64,000 nucleotides of DNA from Promethearchaeota archaeon (GTDB taxonomy: Archaea > Asgardarchaeota > Lokiarchaeia > Sigyniarchaeales > SOKP01): contig JAEOTA010000019.1 in assembly GCA_016840085.1 (NCBI GenBank), positions 1 through 64,000 on the forward strand, in the 5' to 3' direction. The notes beneath the pieces were generated by a model. That model had not been told where the DNA came from, did not search any database, and worked only from the letters and a program-made list of their open reading frames with translations. Positions 9,912-19,423 of the stretch are shown piece by piece. How positions within the stretch are numbered: the first letter of the stretch is position 1; every line of letters begins with the position of its first letter. A program made the position numbers and the translations under genes.

Positions 9912-10429
9912 CTATATGTCTGTAACTTTCGATATATCTAATGAAAACATGACCCTACGCCGATACGGCTCAGATTTACTTAGTTCTCGACAAGCTCTTG
10001 CTGCTAGTGCCTTTATTTTTGTTGTTCGCTTTTTATAATCATCGTCCGAAAGCTCAATAAATTTTAAACAATCATAAAAACAGAAATTCACGCATGCTGG
10101 TGACCCATCACATAAATCACACTTATTAATCATTTGTTCTTTGATATATTCAATTGTTCCAAATGGACAAGCAACAATGCATTGATTGCATCCAATACAC
10201 TTATCTTTATTCACAGCAATTAATGGGTCTCCTTGAGGCGTTTTAGTCTTATAAATAGCCCCAACTGAGCATGCTCTCATACACATTGGATCTTCGCATT
10301 GTAAACAAACAACAGGTCTCGACCATCCTTCCAGTCCATTGGAAACTACCCGAATACGCGAATGTGAAAGAATAAACTCTCCCTCTCTGGTACTAGAGCA
10401 CCCTTAACTACTAAGACTTTTTTGCTCAT
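9912..10429 (-). pseudogene. AOR-associated 4Fe-4S ferredoxin-like subunit, frameshifted and lacking its first Cys cluster
   Basis: MSKKVLVVKG (from 10429) is in a different frame from GCSSTREGEFILSHSRIRVVSNGLEGWSRPVVCLQCEDPMCMRAC..., which is open from 10403 to 9912. Confidence 0.7.
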
Positions 10430-10443
10430 AGCCTTTTCTTATC

Positions 10444-10725
10444 TCATCCTCCTGTAATGTAAGCAGTTATAATTATTTCATCCTTATCTTTTAAAAGAGC
10501 TTTAAACTTATCTGGCAGTGTGCTTGCATTGCGCCCATTAATCAAAACTGATATTTCTTTTTTAATTTTTCCGTTATTGAACAATTCTTCCATTAAAACC
10601 TTACCATATTTACTTACTAGCGTATCTAAAACTCCTTGAATAGTGAACTCACGCCCCTCGATGACTACTTGCCCGTGTGGTAAGCTTTTAGCTAAGGCTC
10701 CAACCGCTGTAATTTTAATTTTCAT
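10444..10725 (-). CDS. MoaD/ThiS-like ubiquitin-fold protein ending in GG
   Basis: C-terminal ...DKDEIIITAYITGG; located between AOR and the Fe-S subunit. Confidence 0.85.
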   Translation of the reverse strand: MKIKITAVGALAKSLPHGQVVIEGREFTIQGVLDTLVSKYGKVLMEELFNNGKIKKEISVLINGRNASTLPDKFKALLKDKDEIIITAYITGG

Positions 10726-10781
10726 AATAAACGTATTTTTTTAATTATAATTTTTCTTCTAACTAACAGTAATAATATGTT

Positions 10782-12599
10782 CTAAATCTCGATACTCGGT
10801 TCAATGTTATATTTATATTTGGTAATTGTCTCTTGAGTTGGCACTCCTTCACTGTCCCACCCACGGCATAAATAATAATTTGATCGCATTTTAAAAAAAT
10901 TCTCCATTCCAATAACTTTGCCTGCTCCCGGGCCATCAGGAAGATTTTGTTCCAAAGTGCGTTTAGGTAGAATGTCATCTTTGGAACTAAAACCCTCTCG
11001 AATATTAATACGCCTGATAAGCGTTTCAATGATTTCAGTACTCCTATTGAGATCATCTCCTGTATAACTTGAGCCAACAACAACATTTAAGTACTGAGCC
11101 CAATCTTCCATTCCTAAGCGAATTATTGACCCTGGCATATCACAAACTATAAGTGAATGCATTATACATCTATGATTCATCAAATTTATTACTCTTTCTG
11201 CTTTTCCTTCGATACTAAAAGGATTTAAACCCCCTAAAACTTCTACCGATGGAGGCCACGCTCTTCGATGACAAGCTCCCCTTGGTGTAACAGAATAAGT
11301 AATGGCTGAACCCCACCCCGCTCGGGGATCATAAGCAGGGAATTCAAGTCCTTTAGAATGCATAGCGAAATCTTCTGTATTTTGTCCAAGTACTCTTGCC
11401 ATCTCTTTTACACCTTGAGCACAAAAAGCTCCAAAATCTCTTCTATAAGCCATAAGCTCCAATAATTCAATCACAGCTCCATAATTGCCGAATTTGAGTT
11501 CTAATCCTCCAGTGTTTTCTTGAGTTAAAATACCTCGTTCATAGCACTCCATTGCAAAACCTATAGCTACACCTGCAGAAATGGTATCCATACCTAAATC
11601 ATCACAAAGATAGTTTGCCTTCATTATTGCCGGTAAATAATTAATTTCCAAATTAGCCCCTAGCATAGCAAGCGTCTCATATTCTGGTCCTTCCAATAAT
11701 AAATCTTTAAATATACCCTCCTTAACTTGCGTTATATTTGCACAACCAGCAAAACATGCGTAACAAGCCCGATCCGCTATTTTTACATCTATAACAGCAT
11801 CTTTATCGATAGTACCGATACCCTTTTTAAATTGACCTTGAGTAAAATTTCGAGTTGGAAGCATGCCCGCAGCATTAGTAAGAGTTAATGTCATTGGAGT
11901 CATGTGTCTTTGTCTAATTCGTTTTTGATGATTAAGAACAAGATGATGAAGAGCCCTCATATTGGCACAGCTAATCCCACTAGTGCCTTTAACCGCAATA
12001 GATTTAAGATTCTTAGAGCCCATCACAGCACCAGCACCTCCACGACCTGCTTTTCTAAAATAATCACTTCCTACGCATGCAAATGGGAGGAGATTCTCTC
12101 CAGCTGGCCCAATAGATAGAGCACCACATTCTGGATTGAAATTCTCCCTAATAAATGTCTCCGTCTCAAAAGAGCCTTTACCCCATAAATGCCTAGCATC
12201 TGAAAATTCCACTTTATCCTCATTAATAAACACGTTAATAGGATATCTAGCCTTATGAGTAATAATAAGACCATCATATCCCGCAAATTTCAGTTCTGAA
12301 GCTATTTTCCCACTAGAATAAGAATCTAACCACCCACCAGTTGCAGGGGATTTAGTAACTATAAGATGTTTTCCTGCACCAGGTGCCATTGTGCCACTCA
12401 ATGGACCAGTAAGAATCATAAAAATATTGTCTTGTCCAAGTGGATCTGCTCCTGGTGGAATGAGATCCCAATAAAGTTTTGCTCCAAGACCACGACCACC
12501 AATATACTTCTTCAATATTTCTTTTGGAATATTTACTGTCTTATAGGATTCTTTAGAAAGATCTATATGTAAAAGTTTACCTTTATATCCATTAAGCAT
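10782..12599 (-). CDS. aor: Aldehyde:ferredoxin oxidoreductase (tungsten pterin enzyme)
   Basis: MLNGYKGKLLHIDLS, KKYIGGRGLGAKLYWDLIPPGADPL, GPLSGTMAPGAGKHLIVTKSP, GRGGAGAVMGSKNLKSIAVKG. Confidence 0.95.
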   Translation of the reverse strand: MLNGYKGKLLHIDLSKESYKTVNIPKEILKKYIGGRGLGAKLYWDLIPPGADPLGQDNIFMILTGPLSGTMAPGAGKHLIVTKSPATGGWLDSYSSGKIASELKFAGYDGLIITHKARYPINVFINEDKVEFSDARHLWGKGSFETETFIRENFNPECGALSIGPAGENLLPFACVGSDYFRKAGRGGAGAVMGSKNLKSIAVKGTSGISCANMRALHHLVLNHQKRIRQRHMTPMTLTLTNAAGMLPTRNFTQGQFKKGIGTIDKDAVIDVKIADRACYACFAGCANITQVKEGIFKDLLLEGPEYETLAMLGANLEINYLPAIMKANYLCDDLGMDTISAGVAIGFAMECYERGILTQENTGGLELKFGNYGAVIELLELMAYRRDFGAFCAQGVKEMARVLGQNTEDFAMHSKGLEFPAYDPRAGWGSAITYSVTPRGACHRRAWPPSVEVLGGLNPFSIEGKAERVINLMNHRCIMHSLIVCDMPGSIIRLGMEDWAQYLNVVVGSSYTGDDLNRSTEIIETLIRRINIREGFSSKDDILPKRTLEQNLPDGPGAGKVIGMENFFKMRSNYYLCRGWDSEGVPTQETITKYKYNIEPSIEI

Positions 12600-12745
12600 T
12601 TGTATCGGAAAAATTTTCTTTTAAATTATAATTTTTTCTTACTTTTATAAATAAATATTATTTTATATTTTATCAGAATTTATTCATTCTAATAAATAAA
12701 CAAATAAATAAACAAGATAAAAAATAAAAAATCGTGAAATAAATA

Positions 12746-13603
12746 TTGAAACATATTGAGGGAGAATTTATAGGAGTAAAAGGGTTGAAAATTTATTATC
12801 AAGCATGGATTCCAGATACTCCTAAAGCGGTTATTCAACTTGTTCATGGAGGATTTGAACACTCTGGAAGATATCAATCTGTTGTAAATGAATTAGTTCC
12901 CGAAGGATATGCAATTTATGCAGATGATCATCGCGGTCACGGAAAATCTGAAGGATTAAGAAATTATGTCGATTCCTTTGAACAATATATAGAAGATGAA
13001 AGATTACTATACCAAATTATAAAGGAACACTATCCATATTTACCAATATTTATGTTGGGTCATTCTCTTGGCTCATTTATCGCTATTTATTTCACAAAGA
13101 AATATGAGAATCTCTTACATGGTCTTATCCTTTCGGGAACGGGAACAAAACCAGGTAGAGAGACTAGCCGATTTTTAAAACTAATAGCAAAAGGTTTCTC
13201 AAAAATCGCTCCTAAAATGAATTTCAATCCAAGACTTAATGCTAAATTTTTAAGCCACGACCCAGAAGTAGTAAAGCTGTATGAGAACGATCCTTTCGTG
13301 AATGCCGATAAAATTTCGGCAAGATTAAGCTATGAAATGGTAAAAAATTTCAAACATTTTAAGACATTTATCGGAAATTTTAAAGTTAATTTGTTAATTC
13401 AGTGCGGTTCAGACGATAAATTAATTAAAGGAAGCAAAGAACTTGACGATTTGTTTAAAATGGATGATAAAACCATTAAAATCTATGAAGGGTTATACCA
13501 TGAAGTATATAATGAAATCGAATATAATAGAAAAGTAGTATTAAAAGATCTTCGTGATTGGTTAAACAACCGCCTATTCATATCTAAATCGATGAAAAAG
13601 TGA
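12746..13603 (+). CDS. Alpha/beta hydrolase, monoacylglycerol lipase-like (TTG start)
   Basis: VIQLVHGGFEHSGRYQ, DDHRGHGKSEGLR, MLGHSLGSFIA. Confidence 0.88.
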   Translation: MKHIEGEFIGVKGLKIYYQAWIPDTPKAVIQLVHGGFEHSGRYQSVVNELVPEGYAIYADDHRGHGKSEGLRNYVDSFEQYIEDERLLYQIIKEHYPYLPIFMLGHSLGSFIAIYFTKKYENLLHGLILSGTGTKPGRETSRFLKLIAKGFSKIAPKMNFNPRLNAKFLSHDPEVVKLYENDPFVNADKISARLSYEMVKNFKHFKTFIGNFKVNLLIQCGSDDKLIKGSKELDDLFKMDDKTIKIYEGLYHEVYNEIEYNRKVVLKDLRDWLNNRLFISKSMKK

Positions 13604-14503
13604 GAGTGCATTTTCACGCTCAATAGCAATACAATCTTCTTTATCAAGGTCTTCATAGTCTCCAATCCCTTGAAGCATTTCCTTTACTACTCTTTCGTGA
13701 ACAAAGGGAAAATCACTACCAAAAAGCAATTTTGAAGGATTCACTACTTCCATAAGAGTTTTAAACACATAAGGGGTTGCTGATATTGCCATATCATAAT
13801 AGAAATTATTTAGATATTTTATTAGCCTCTTATTTCCAAAGGTAATCCTCCATGCTAAATAAGGAGCAGTCCCTCCAGCATGCGCTAAAATAAACCGAAT
13901 ATCAGAATAGCGTTTAAGAATTCCATGATGCATTAGATTTGCAACTGTACGAGTTGTATCAAAAACAAATTCTAAAACAGAGGTAGGAAAACTGAGCTGG
14001 GGGAGATTCTCTTCAGGAGGTGCATTAGGATGAATAAATACCACTGTCCTTCGACGATTAAGTTCTGAAAAAAGTTCTTCAAATTCGGGGTCTCCTAAAT
14101 ATTTTCCATTTATGTTTGAAAGTAGCACAACACCATCCAATTCCAATGTATCTAATGCATACTCTAATTCAATTAATGATGCTTCAATATCGGGTAAAGG
14201 TAATGTAGCAAATCCACCAAAACGTTGAGGATACTTGTTAATTAAATTAGCTGAAAAATCATTACATATTCGGGCTAAATCTCGTGTAAATACACAATCT
14301 CCAAAATAAACTCCAGGAGAAGAAATTGAGGTTATAGCAGTCGCGATACCTTGGCGATCCATTACCTCTAAACTATCTCTTGGCTCCCATGTGGGGAAAC
14401 CTACATTCCCTGCAGTAGTAATATTAACTTTAGCTAGAAATTTAAGATACTCTGGAGGTAAAACATGATGATGAATATCGATTCTATGAGCTTTTTTCTC
14501 CAT
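13574..14503 (-). CDS. Amidohydrolase family 2 (ACMSD-like) metal-dependent hydrolase
   Basis: RIDIHHHVLPPEYL, FIHPNAPP, FILAHAGGTAPYLAWR, LLFGSDFPF. Confidence 0.9.
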   Translation of the reverse strand: MEKKAHRIDIHHHVLPPEYLKFLAKVNITTAGNVGFPTWEPRDSLEVMDRQGIATAITSISSPGVYFGDCVFTRDLARICNDFSANLINKYPQRFGGFATLPLPDIEASLIELEYALDTLELDGVVLLSNINGKYLGDPEFEELFSELNRRRTVVFIHPNAPPEENLPQLSFPTSVLEFVFDTTRTVANLMHHGILKRYSDIRFILAHAGGTAPYLAWRITFGNKRLIKYLNNFYYDMAISATPYVFKTLMEVVNPSKLLFGSDFPFVHERVVKEMLQGIGDYEDLDKEDCIAIERENALSLFHRFRYE

Positions 14504-14513
14504 AGTATTAACT

Positions 14514-14744
14514 TTATTTATTATATTTTTCTCTCAAATAATCTTCAGAGTTTAAAAATATCTCACAATCACAAAATCCTCCAGAACTTCTGCAATCTTC
14601 TAAAAACTCTTCTTGATCCTTTCTAGGTATATTCATTTCTTCTAATATAATCTCTGCATTGGTTAAATCGCGACCATTACATCCATTGACTTCTAATAAT
14701 TCCTCTAATCGATTAAAGAATTTTTCCAGATCTTGTTTATTCAT
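14514..14744 (-). CDS. Small hypothetical protein
   Basis: 76-aa ORF directly downstream-adjacent to the regulon of 14839-15510; ordinary composition. Confidence 0.5.
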   Translation of the reverse strand: MNKQDLEKFFNRLEELLEVNGCNGRDLTNAEIILEEMNIPRKDQEEFLEDCRSSGGFCDCEIFLNSEDYLREKYNK

Positions 14745-14838
14745 ATTTCTTTTACCTAGTTCAATTTTATTAAGTGTTTTTTTAGATTAATATCTTTAAT
14801 TAATAAATCTTAACATCATTTTTCCCCCATAGGTTCAT

Positions 14839-15510
14839 TTATTTCTTAAGAATAATTTTCATCCACCCATCTGTTAATATCATTTGGAAGTGTTTCTGGA
14901 ATTTTGATCGTTCAAGAAGACTTTTAATTTTGGTATTGTATTCTTCCCACTTAAATCCGTGTAATTTTTGGATTTGACTGACAATAGGGTATCGAAAACC
15001 ACCATAAATTCTTTTTAATTTAAGTACTTCTTCATTAGGGGGGTTGTAACATCCATCATAAATCCATGCTTCCCTATTCGGCTTCAAAACACGGTAACAC
15101 TCATTGAAAACCTTAATTGGAGTTCCCCAGTGATGAAATGAACCTGTACTAACAATTAAATCAACTGTATTGTCTCCAAAAGGAAAGTCTATAGCATTCG
15201 CTAATTTAAACTTTACATTGTTAAAACCACTCGCATTACCTGACGCAATCTCAACCATTTTGATACTTAAATCAATCCCGAAAATTTTAAGTTCTGGCGC
15301 TCTCTTCGCTATTTCTATTGATAAGAATCCTGTCCCTGAACCTACATCTATTAAAATTCCGCTATCTATTCTTTGAACAATATTTTGAGCAATTCTTACT
15401 TCTGGTTTGCTTAAAATTCTTTTTATAATAGCATTATAAACAATAGCACCTAAAGTGGGAATTGCTTCTAATTTTACTTGTATGTCTCTAATAAATTTAA
15501 CTAAACACAT
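14839..15510 (-). CDS. Class I SAM-dependent methyltransferase
   Basis: GILIDVGSGTGFLSIEIAKRAPELKIFGIDLS, VDLIVSTGSFHHW. Confidence 0.9.
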   Translation of the reverse strand: MCLVKFIRDIQVKLEAIPTLGAIVYNAIIKRILSKPEVRIAQNIVQRIDSGILIDVGSGTGFLSIEIAKRAPELKIFGIDLSIKMVEIASGNASGFNNVKFKLANAIDFPFGDNTVDLIVSTGSFHHWGTPIKVFNECYRVLKPNREAWIYDGCYNPPNEEVLKLKRIYGGFRYPIVSQIQKLHGFKWEEYNTKIKSLLERSKFQKHFQMILTDGWMKIILKK

Positions 15511-15544
15511 TTGATAATATCACGCAATGATCAAAAAATTAAAA

Positions 15545-15697
15545 TCAAACTGTGATTATTTTAAAAACCCATCTTAATTTACATTGACGGGAACAGAAAA
15601 ATCGTTTTGATGGTTGTTGACATATGTTGATATGGTGATTTCTCTTATTCCACTTATTATTCTTGATGTTTTTTCCACAGAATTCGCAATCCGGCAT
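15545..15697 (-). CDS. 50-aa zinc-finger microprotein MPDCEFCGKNIKNNKWNKRNHHINICQQPSKRFFCSRQCKLRWVFKIITV
   Basis: Translated by hand; paralogue of 9195-9347. Confidence 0.75.
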   Translation of the reverse strand: MPDCEFCGKNIKNNKWNKRNHHINICQQPSKRFFCSRQCKLRWVFKIITV

Positions 15698-15845
15698 TGT
15701 TCTTTTTTTATTTTTTTCCATTCTCCTTAAATTCCTCTATCACATGTAGTGTTGCGCTTAATTACTCTATATTGTTCATAGAATAATGATCTCAAATGTT
15801 ACTAATACGTTAATGTAAATAGCCTTTTGTATATAATATAAAATA

Positions 15846-15990
15846 TGGAAAATCAATAAGCCGCATTTATCGAAACTGTATAGCAAAGTCTGTCAGCTCT
15901 GTGAGAAATATGAAAAGGTTGAGTTTTTCCATATCGATAAAAGTAATCTATCCATGCTAAAATAGGTAATCAGCGATTAGATACTGAAAG
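15846..15990 (+). pseudogene. Decayed C-terminal fragment of the RNase HI-like gene at 39844-40284
   Basis: WKINKPHLSKLYSKVCQLCEKYEKVEFFHIDKSN...* versus WKINYLHLMKLYSKVHQLCENYEKVEFFHVGRNN. Confidence 0.85.
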
Positions 15991-16207
15991 ATTAATCCTC
16001 AATTAATTTAGACATTTTTTGTTGAGGTCTATTATTCATATTAGTTTACTGATAAATCGAAATAAGTATTATGGTTATTTTTCTATAAGTAATTGAATAT
16101 TAATCTAATATTTCACAATTTGCTAATGAAATTTATGTGAAAAATATATATATCAAATTGATTAAACTATTTTTTGATAAAATAAAATTTATGATGAGAT
16201 TATTCAA

Positions 16208-16672
16208 ATGAAGGATAAATTTCAATTAGTTGGGACAAAAATTCAAGAATTCAAATTACCTAATTCAAGAGGAGAAACCTTAAACATCAGAGACTTAGAG
16301 GGAAAAAATGTCGTAGTAGTCCTTTTCAGGGATATACATTGACCTTATTGTCGTTGGCATGCTGCAAAACTCCGAAGAGACTATGAAAAATTTCAAGAAT
16401 CAAATACTTACTTGTATACAATATTAGCAGATAAAAAGAAAAATGCAATTAAAATGGAACAAAAATATGCGCGCAAATATGCTGTGTTTTATGATAAATC
16501 AAAAAAAGTTCCCAAAATGCTTAAACAACAAGTTAAAATAACTAAACTTGGAAGAATGCCAGGATTATTGGTCATTGATAAGCAAGGAATCATTCAATAT
16601 GCATATTATGGAGATAACATGCATGATATTCCCACAAATGAAGAGATTTTCGAAGTATTAAAAAAGATATAA
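16208..16672 (+). CDS. Peroxiredoxin/AhpC-TSA-like candidate selenoprotein; TGA (16340-16342) at the peroxidatic Cys position
   Basis: ATG at 16208; MKDKFQLVGTKIQEFKLPNSRGETLNIRDLEGKNVVVVLFRDIH-U-PYCRWHAAKLRRDYEKFQES...; same frame as ORF 16412-16672. Confidence 0.82.
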
Positions 16673-16679
16673 TAATATT

Positions 16680-16751
16680 GATTTGGTAGGAATAAAGTAG
16701 AAAACAAAAATGATGCTTTTTTCCTAAAAGTTAGCCAAACTTTTCCAAATC
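16680..16751 (+). promoter_or_regulatory. Structured 3'UTR of the candidate selenoprotein (possible SECIS or other cis element)
   Basis: Hand-paired: GATTTGG/CCAAATC, TAGGAATAAAG/CTTTTTTCCTA (one mismatch), AAAGTT/AACTTT form a contiguous three-way junction. Confidence 0.35.
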
Positions 16752-16802
16752 TTTTTTGATTTGAAGAAACAATTAATTAAACTATAAATTTATTAATTTG
16801 AT

Positions 16803-17438
16803 TTAAAAACTCAAATTTCTAAAGATATAGGTGCTAGCTGTTTTTGTATAACCTATACCCCGTTGAATTTTCTCTAAATAACTCTTAGTAACTTTTAAAT
16901 CTGATTTTTTAGGGATGAAATATTTGTCTAAATTCTTTTCAGTTAATCGATAGTGCCGATTACTTCGATAAATAACCCCTATAAATTCATAATATTCATC
17001 TAGGTATGCCATACTTGCATCACCATGGTTATTGTTTGCTAAAAGGATTCCACCTTTCTTAAGGTATTTTTTACAGCTTTGCGAGATAAAACCACCATAT
17101 TGGGAAATTAGCAAATCAAAATCTTTAAAAGTTTCTCCAATATTAGAATTATAATCTTTATGGTGGAATCTGATAACTGGTTGCTTCTTATATGTTCGAT
17201 TTTTATAAATAAATTCAAAAATGCTTTTGTCCCTAAAGAAATCTTTTACTTTTTTATAAGTATCGATATACACAGTTATAGGAATATATAATGACGGTGC
17301 TATATGTATATAACTTCCAGGATAAATAGCACTCTGTATTTCATACTTATTAACTAAAAGCTCAAATATTTCCCTTCTATCACCATTAGAAAAATGTTGT
17401 GTATACTCCTGAACCGCCTTTCCCTTTAATGGTATCAC
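16803..17438 (-). CDS. Conserved hypothetical protein, possibly SAM-methyltransferase-like
   Basis: MIPLKGKAVQEYTQHFSNGDRREIFELL...; DLLISQYGGFIS, KKGGILLANNNHGDA. Confidence 0.65.
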   Translation of the reverse strand: MIPLKGKAVQEYTQHFSNGDRREIFELLVNKYEIQSAIYPGSYIHIAPSLYIPITVYIDTYKKVKDFFRDKSIFEFIYKNRTYKKQPVIRFHHKDYNSNIGETFKDFDLLISQYGGFISQSCKKYLKKGGILLANNNHGDASMAYLDEYYEFIGVIYRSNRHYRLTEKNLDKYFIPKKSDLKVTKSYLEKIQRGIGYTKTASTYIFRNLSF

Positions 17439-17461
17439 CCTGAAAAAGTTTAGAGAAAAAT

Positions 17462-17851
17462 TTATTCTTTCTTAAAATCGAGAGAAATCGAATTAATACA
17501 ATATCGACAACCCTTATTCTTCGGTACATCATCAAATACATGTCCCAAATGCCCTCCACAATTTTTACAGAGGACCTCTGTGCGCTTCATTCCATAACTT
17601 CTATCTGGTTTTTCTTCTATATTAGCCTCATCATAGGGTTCATAAAAACTTGGCCATCCAGTTCCCGAATCAAACTTTTTATCAGAAGAGAAAACAGGCG
17701 CACCACAAGCAGCACAATAATAAATCCCCTTTTCATGATTATTCCAATGTTTTCCTGTAAATGCAGGCTCAGTTCCTTTTTCTCGGAGAACGTGATATTG
17801 CTCTTTTGTTAATTTATTTTTCCACTTATCCTCAGATGATTTAGACTTCAT
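17462..17851 (-). CDS. msrB: Peptide-methionine (R)-S-oxide reductase MsrB
   Basis: Zn CxxC pairs; [34 protein letters not shown]. Confidence 0.95.
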   Translation of the reverse strand: MKSKSSEDKWKNKLTKEQYHVLREKGTEPAFTGKHWNNHEKGIYYCAACGAPVFSSDKKFDSGTGWPSFYEPYDEANIEEKPDRSYGMKRTEVLCKNCGGHLGHVFDDVPKNKGCRYCINSISLDFKKE

Positions 17852-18003
17852 AGAGTTAAAAAGGAATTTCTGATATTATAATTATTTCCTTATAAATCCT
17901 AAAACTATTACGGTTTTCTACTTATAGAAAAAATCTACTATTCATCTCAAATTTATATAAAATTAGACGTACATTTATTTCACGGAATCTTTGTGTAATA
18001 AGT

Positions 18004-18483
18004 ATGGAGACTCAAAAAGCAATTTTTGCAGCAGGTTGTTTCTGGGGTGTAGAGGCTAATTTTCGAAAAGTAAAAGGAGTTATATCTACTCGTGTGGGAT
18101 ATACTGGTGGGGACTTTACCAATCCGACCTATAAAAATGTATGTTCTCATAAAACGGGTCATGCAGAAGCGGTTGAAGTTACGTATGATCCTACTAAAAT
18201 CACATATGATGAACTTTTAGATGTATTTTGGTCAATTCATGACCCGACGACTTTAAATCGGCAAGGTCCTGATGTTGGTACACAGTATCGATCCGCGATT
18301 TTCTATCTGAACTCAGAACAAAAGGAAAAAGCCATGAACTCTAAAGCTAAGCTTGAGGCATACAAACGGTTTAAAAGAACAATAGTTACACAAATACTCC
18401 CGGCATCAGAATTTTGGAAAGCAGAGGAGTATCACCAACAATATTTAGATAAAAGACAAAAACGATTTATTACCAATTTTTAA
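18004..18483 (+). CDS. msrA: Peptide-methionine (S)-S-oxide reductase MsrA
   Basis: [55 protein letters not shown]. Confidence 0.96.
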   Translation: METQKAIFAAGCFWGVEANFRKVKGVISTRVGYTGGDFTNPTYKNVCSHKTGHAEAVEVTYDPTKITYDELLDVFWSIHDPTTLNRQGPDVGTQYRSAIFYLNSEQKEKAMNSKAKLEAYKRFKRTIVTQILPASEFWKAEEYHQQYLDKRQKRFITNF

Positions 18484-18624
18484 GAAATTTAAAATTTTCC
18501 AAAATTAATAAATACTAATTCTTGATCTTTAAAGCATTTTGGTAAAAATGTAAATACTTTTATTTAATGTTCCCTATTTAATTTTACTATAAATTTAAAA
18601 AAAACTATTAAGGGAGCAAATAAA

Positions 18625-19257
18625 ATGACATTAGATTTTGAATTTCAATTCTTAACTTATGGAATATTGAATTGGATTGCTTTTATCTTATTAGTTTCAT
18701 CTTTTGTTTTTCTTGTCTTAGGGAGTCTTGATCAAAAAAAAGACCTTAAAGAATTGTCAAAGTTGTTAGTTTTTCTTGGAATTGTATTATTAATCTGGGA
18801 AATAATTAGCCTTTTAATCCCAAATGTTGTTGGCGATTCACCAACATCATCAGAAACGACAACAGGATTCATCTATGATTTGCTTCTCTTTATTTTAGTT
18901 CCTAATCTACTTCACATAATTCTTGGAATCCTTTTCATTCTATTTGGAGTTAAAAATATCACTCCAACTGGTCAGATTATCTCATTAGCAGGATTATTTT
19001 ATTTTATTGCAATGTTCGAGAGTTTTTTTATTGGAACTATTAGTACATATTCTGGATGGTATGATCCAACCTTCATTGATTCATTACAAAGTATTTTAAA
19101 ACTAATGGAATGGATAATGTACATCTCTTATCTTTTTGCAGCATTATTAGTTATAATCTATTCTGCTAAACTAAAATCGAAATTTCTTCTTATATATGGA
19201 TTATTTACCCTTGCTGTAGGGACGCTTGAACTTTTAAGCTTTCTTGAAATAATTTAA
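18625..19257 (+). CDS. Multi-pass membrane protein, hypothetical
   Basis: Five to six hydrophobic segments. Confidence 0.65.
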   Translation: MTLDFEFQFLTYGILNWIAFILLVSSFVFLVLGSLDQKKDLKELSKLLVFLGIVLLIWEIISLLIPNVVGDSPTSSETTTGFIYDLLLFILVPNLLHIILGILFILFGVKNITPTGQIISLAGLFYFIAMFESFFIGTISTYSGWYDPTFIDSLQSILKLMEWIMYISYLFAALLVIIYSAKLKSKFLLIYGLFTLAVGTLELLSFLEII

Positions 19258-19423
19258 ATATTACAATTCCTATTTTTTTCTATTCTAACAAGATTAAAGT
19301 GTAGTTTATTTATCAAAATCGAAAATCTTAACATTCTTTTTAGTAACTAATTCCCAATTCGAACCACAATTCGCTGAAAGATAATAATCAATGGAGTTGC
19401 TCGAAGGAATGGATTGCTTAGCC

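Noticed and set aside
10763-12286. ORFs 10763-11086, 11904-12119 and 12071-12286 within AOR
   Set aside because: Overlap the strongly supported AOR coding frame; off-frame shadows.
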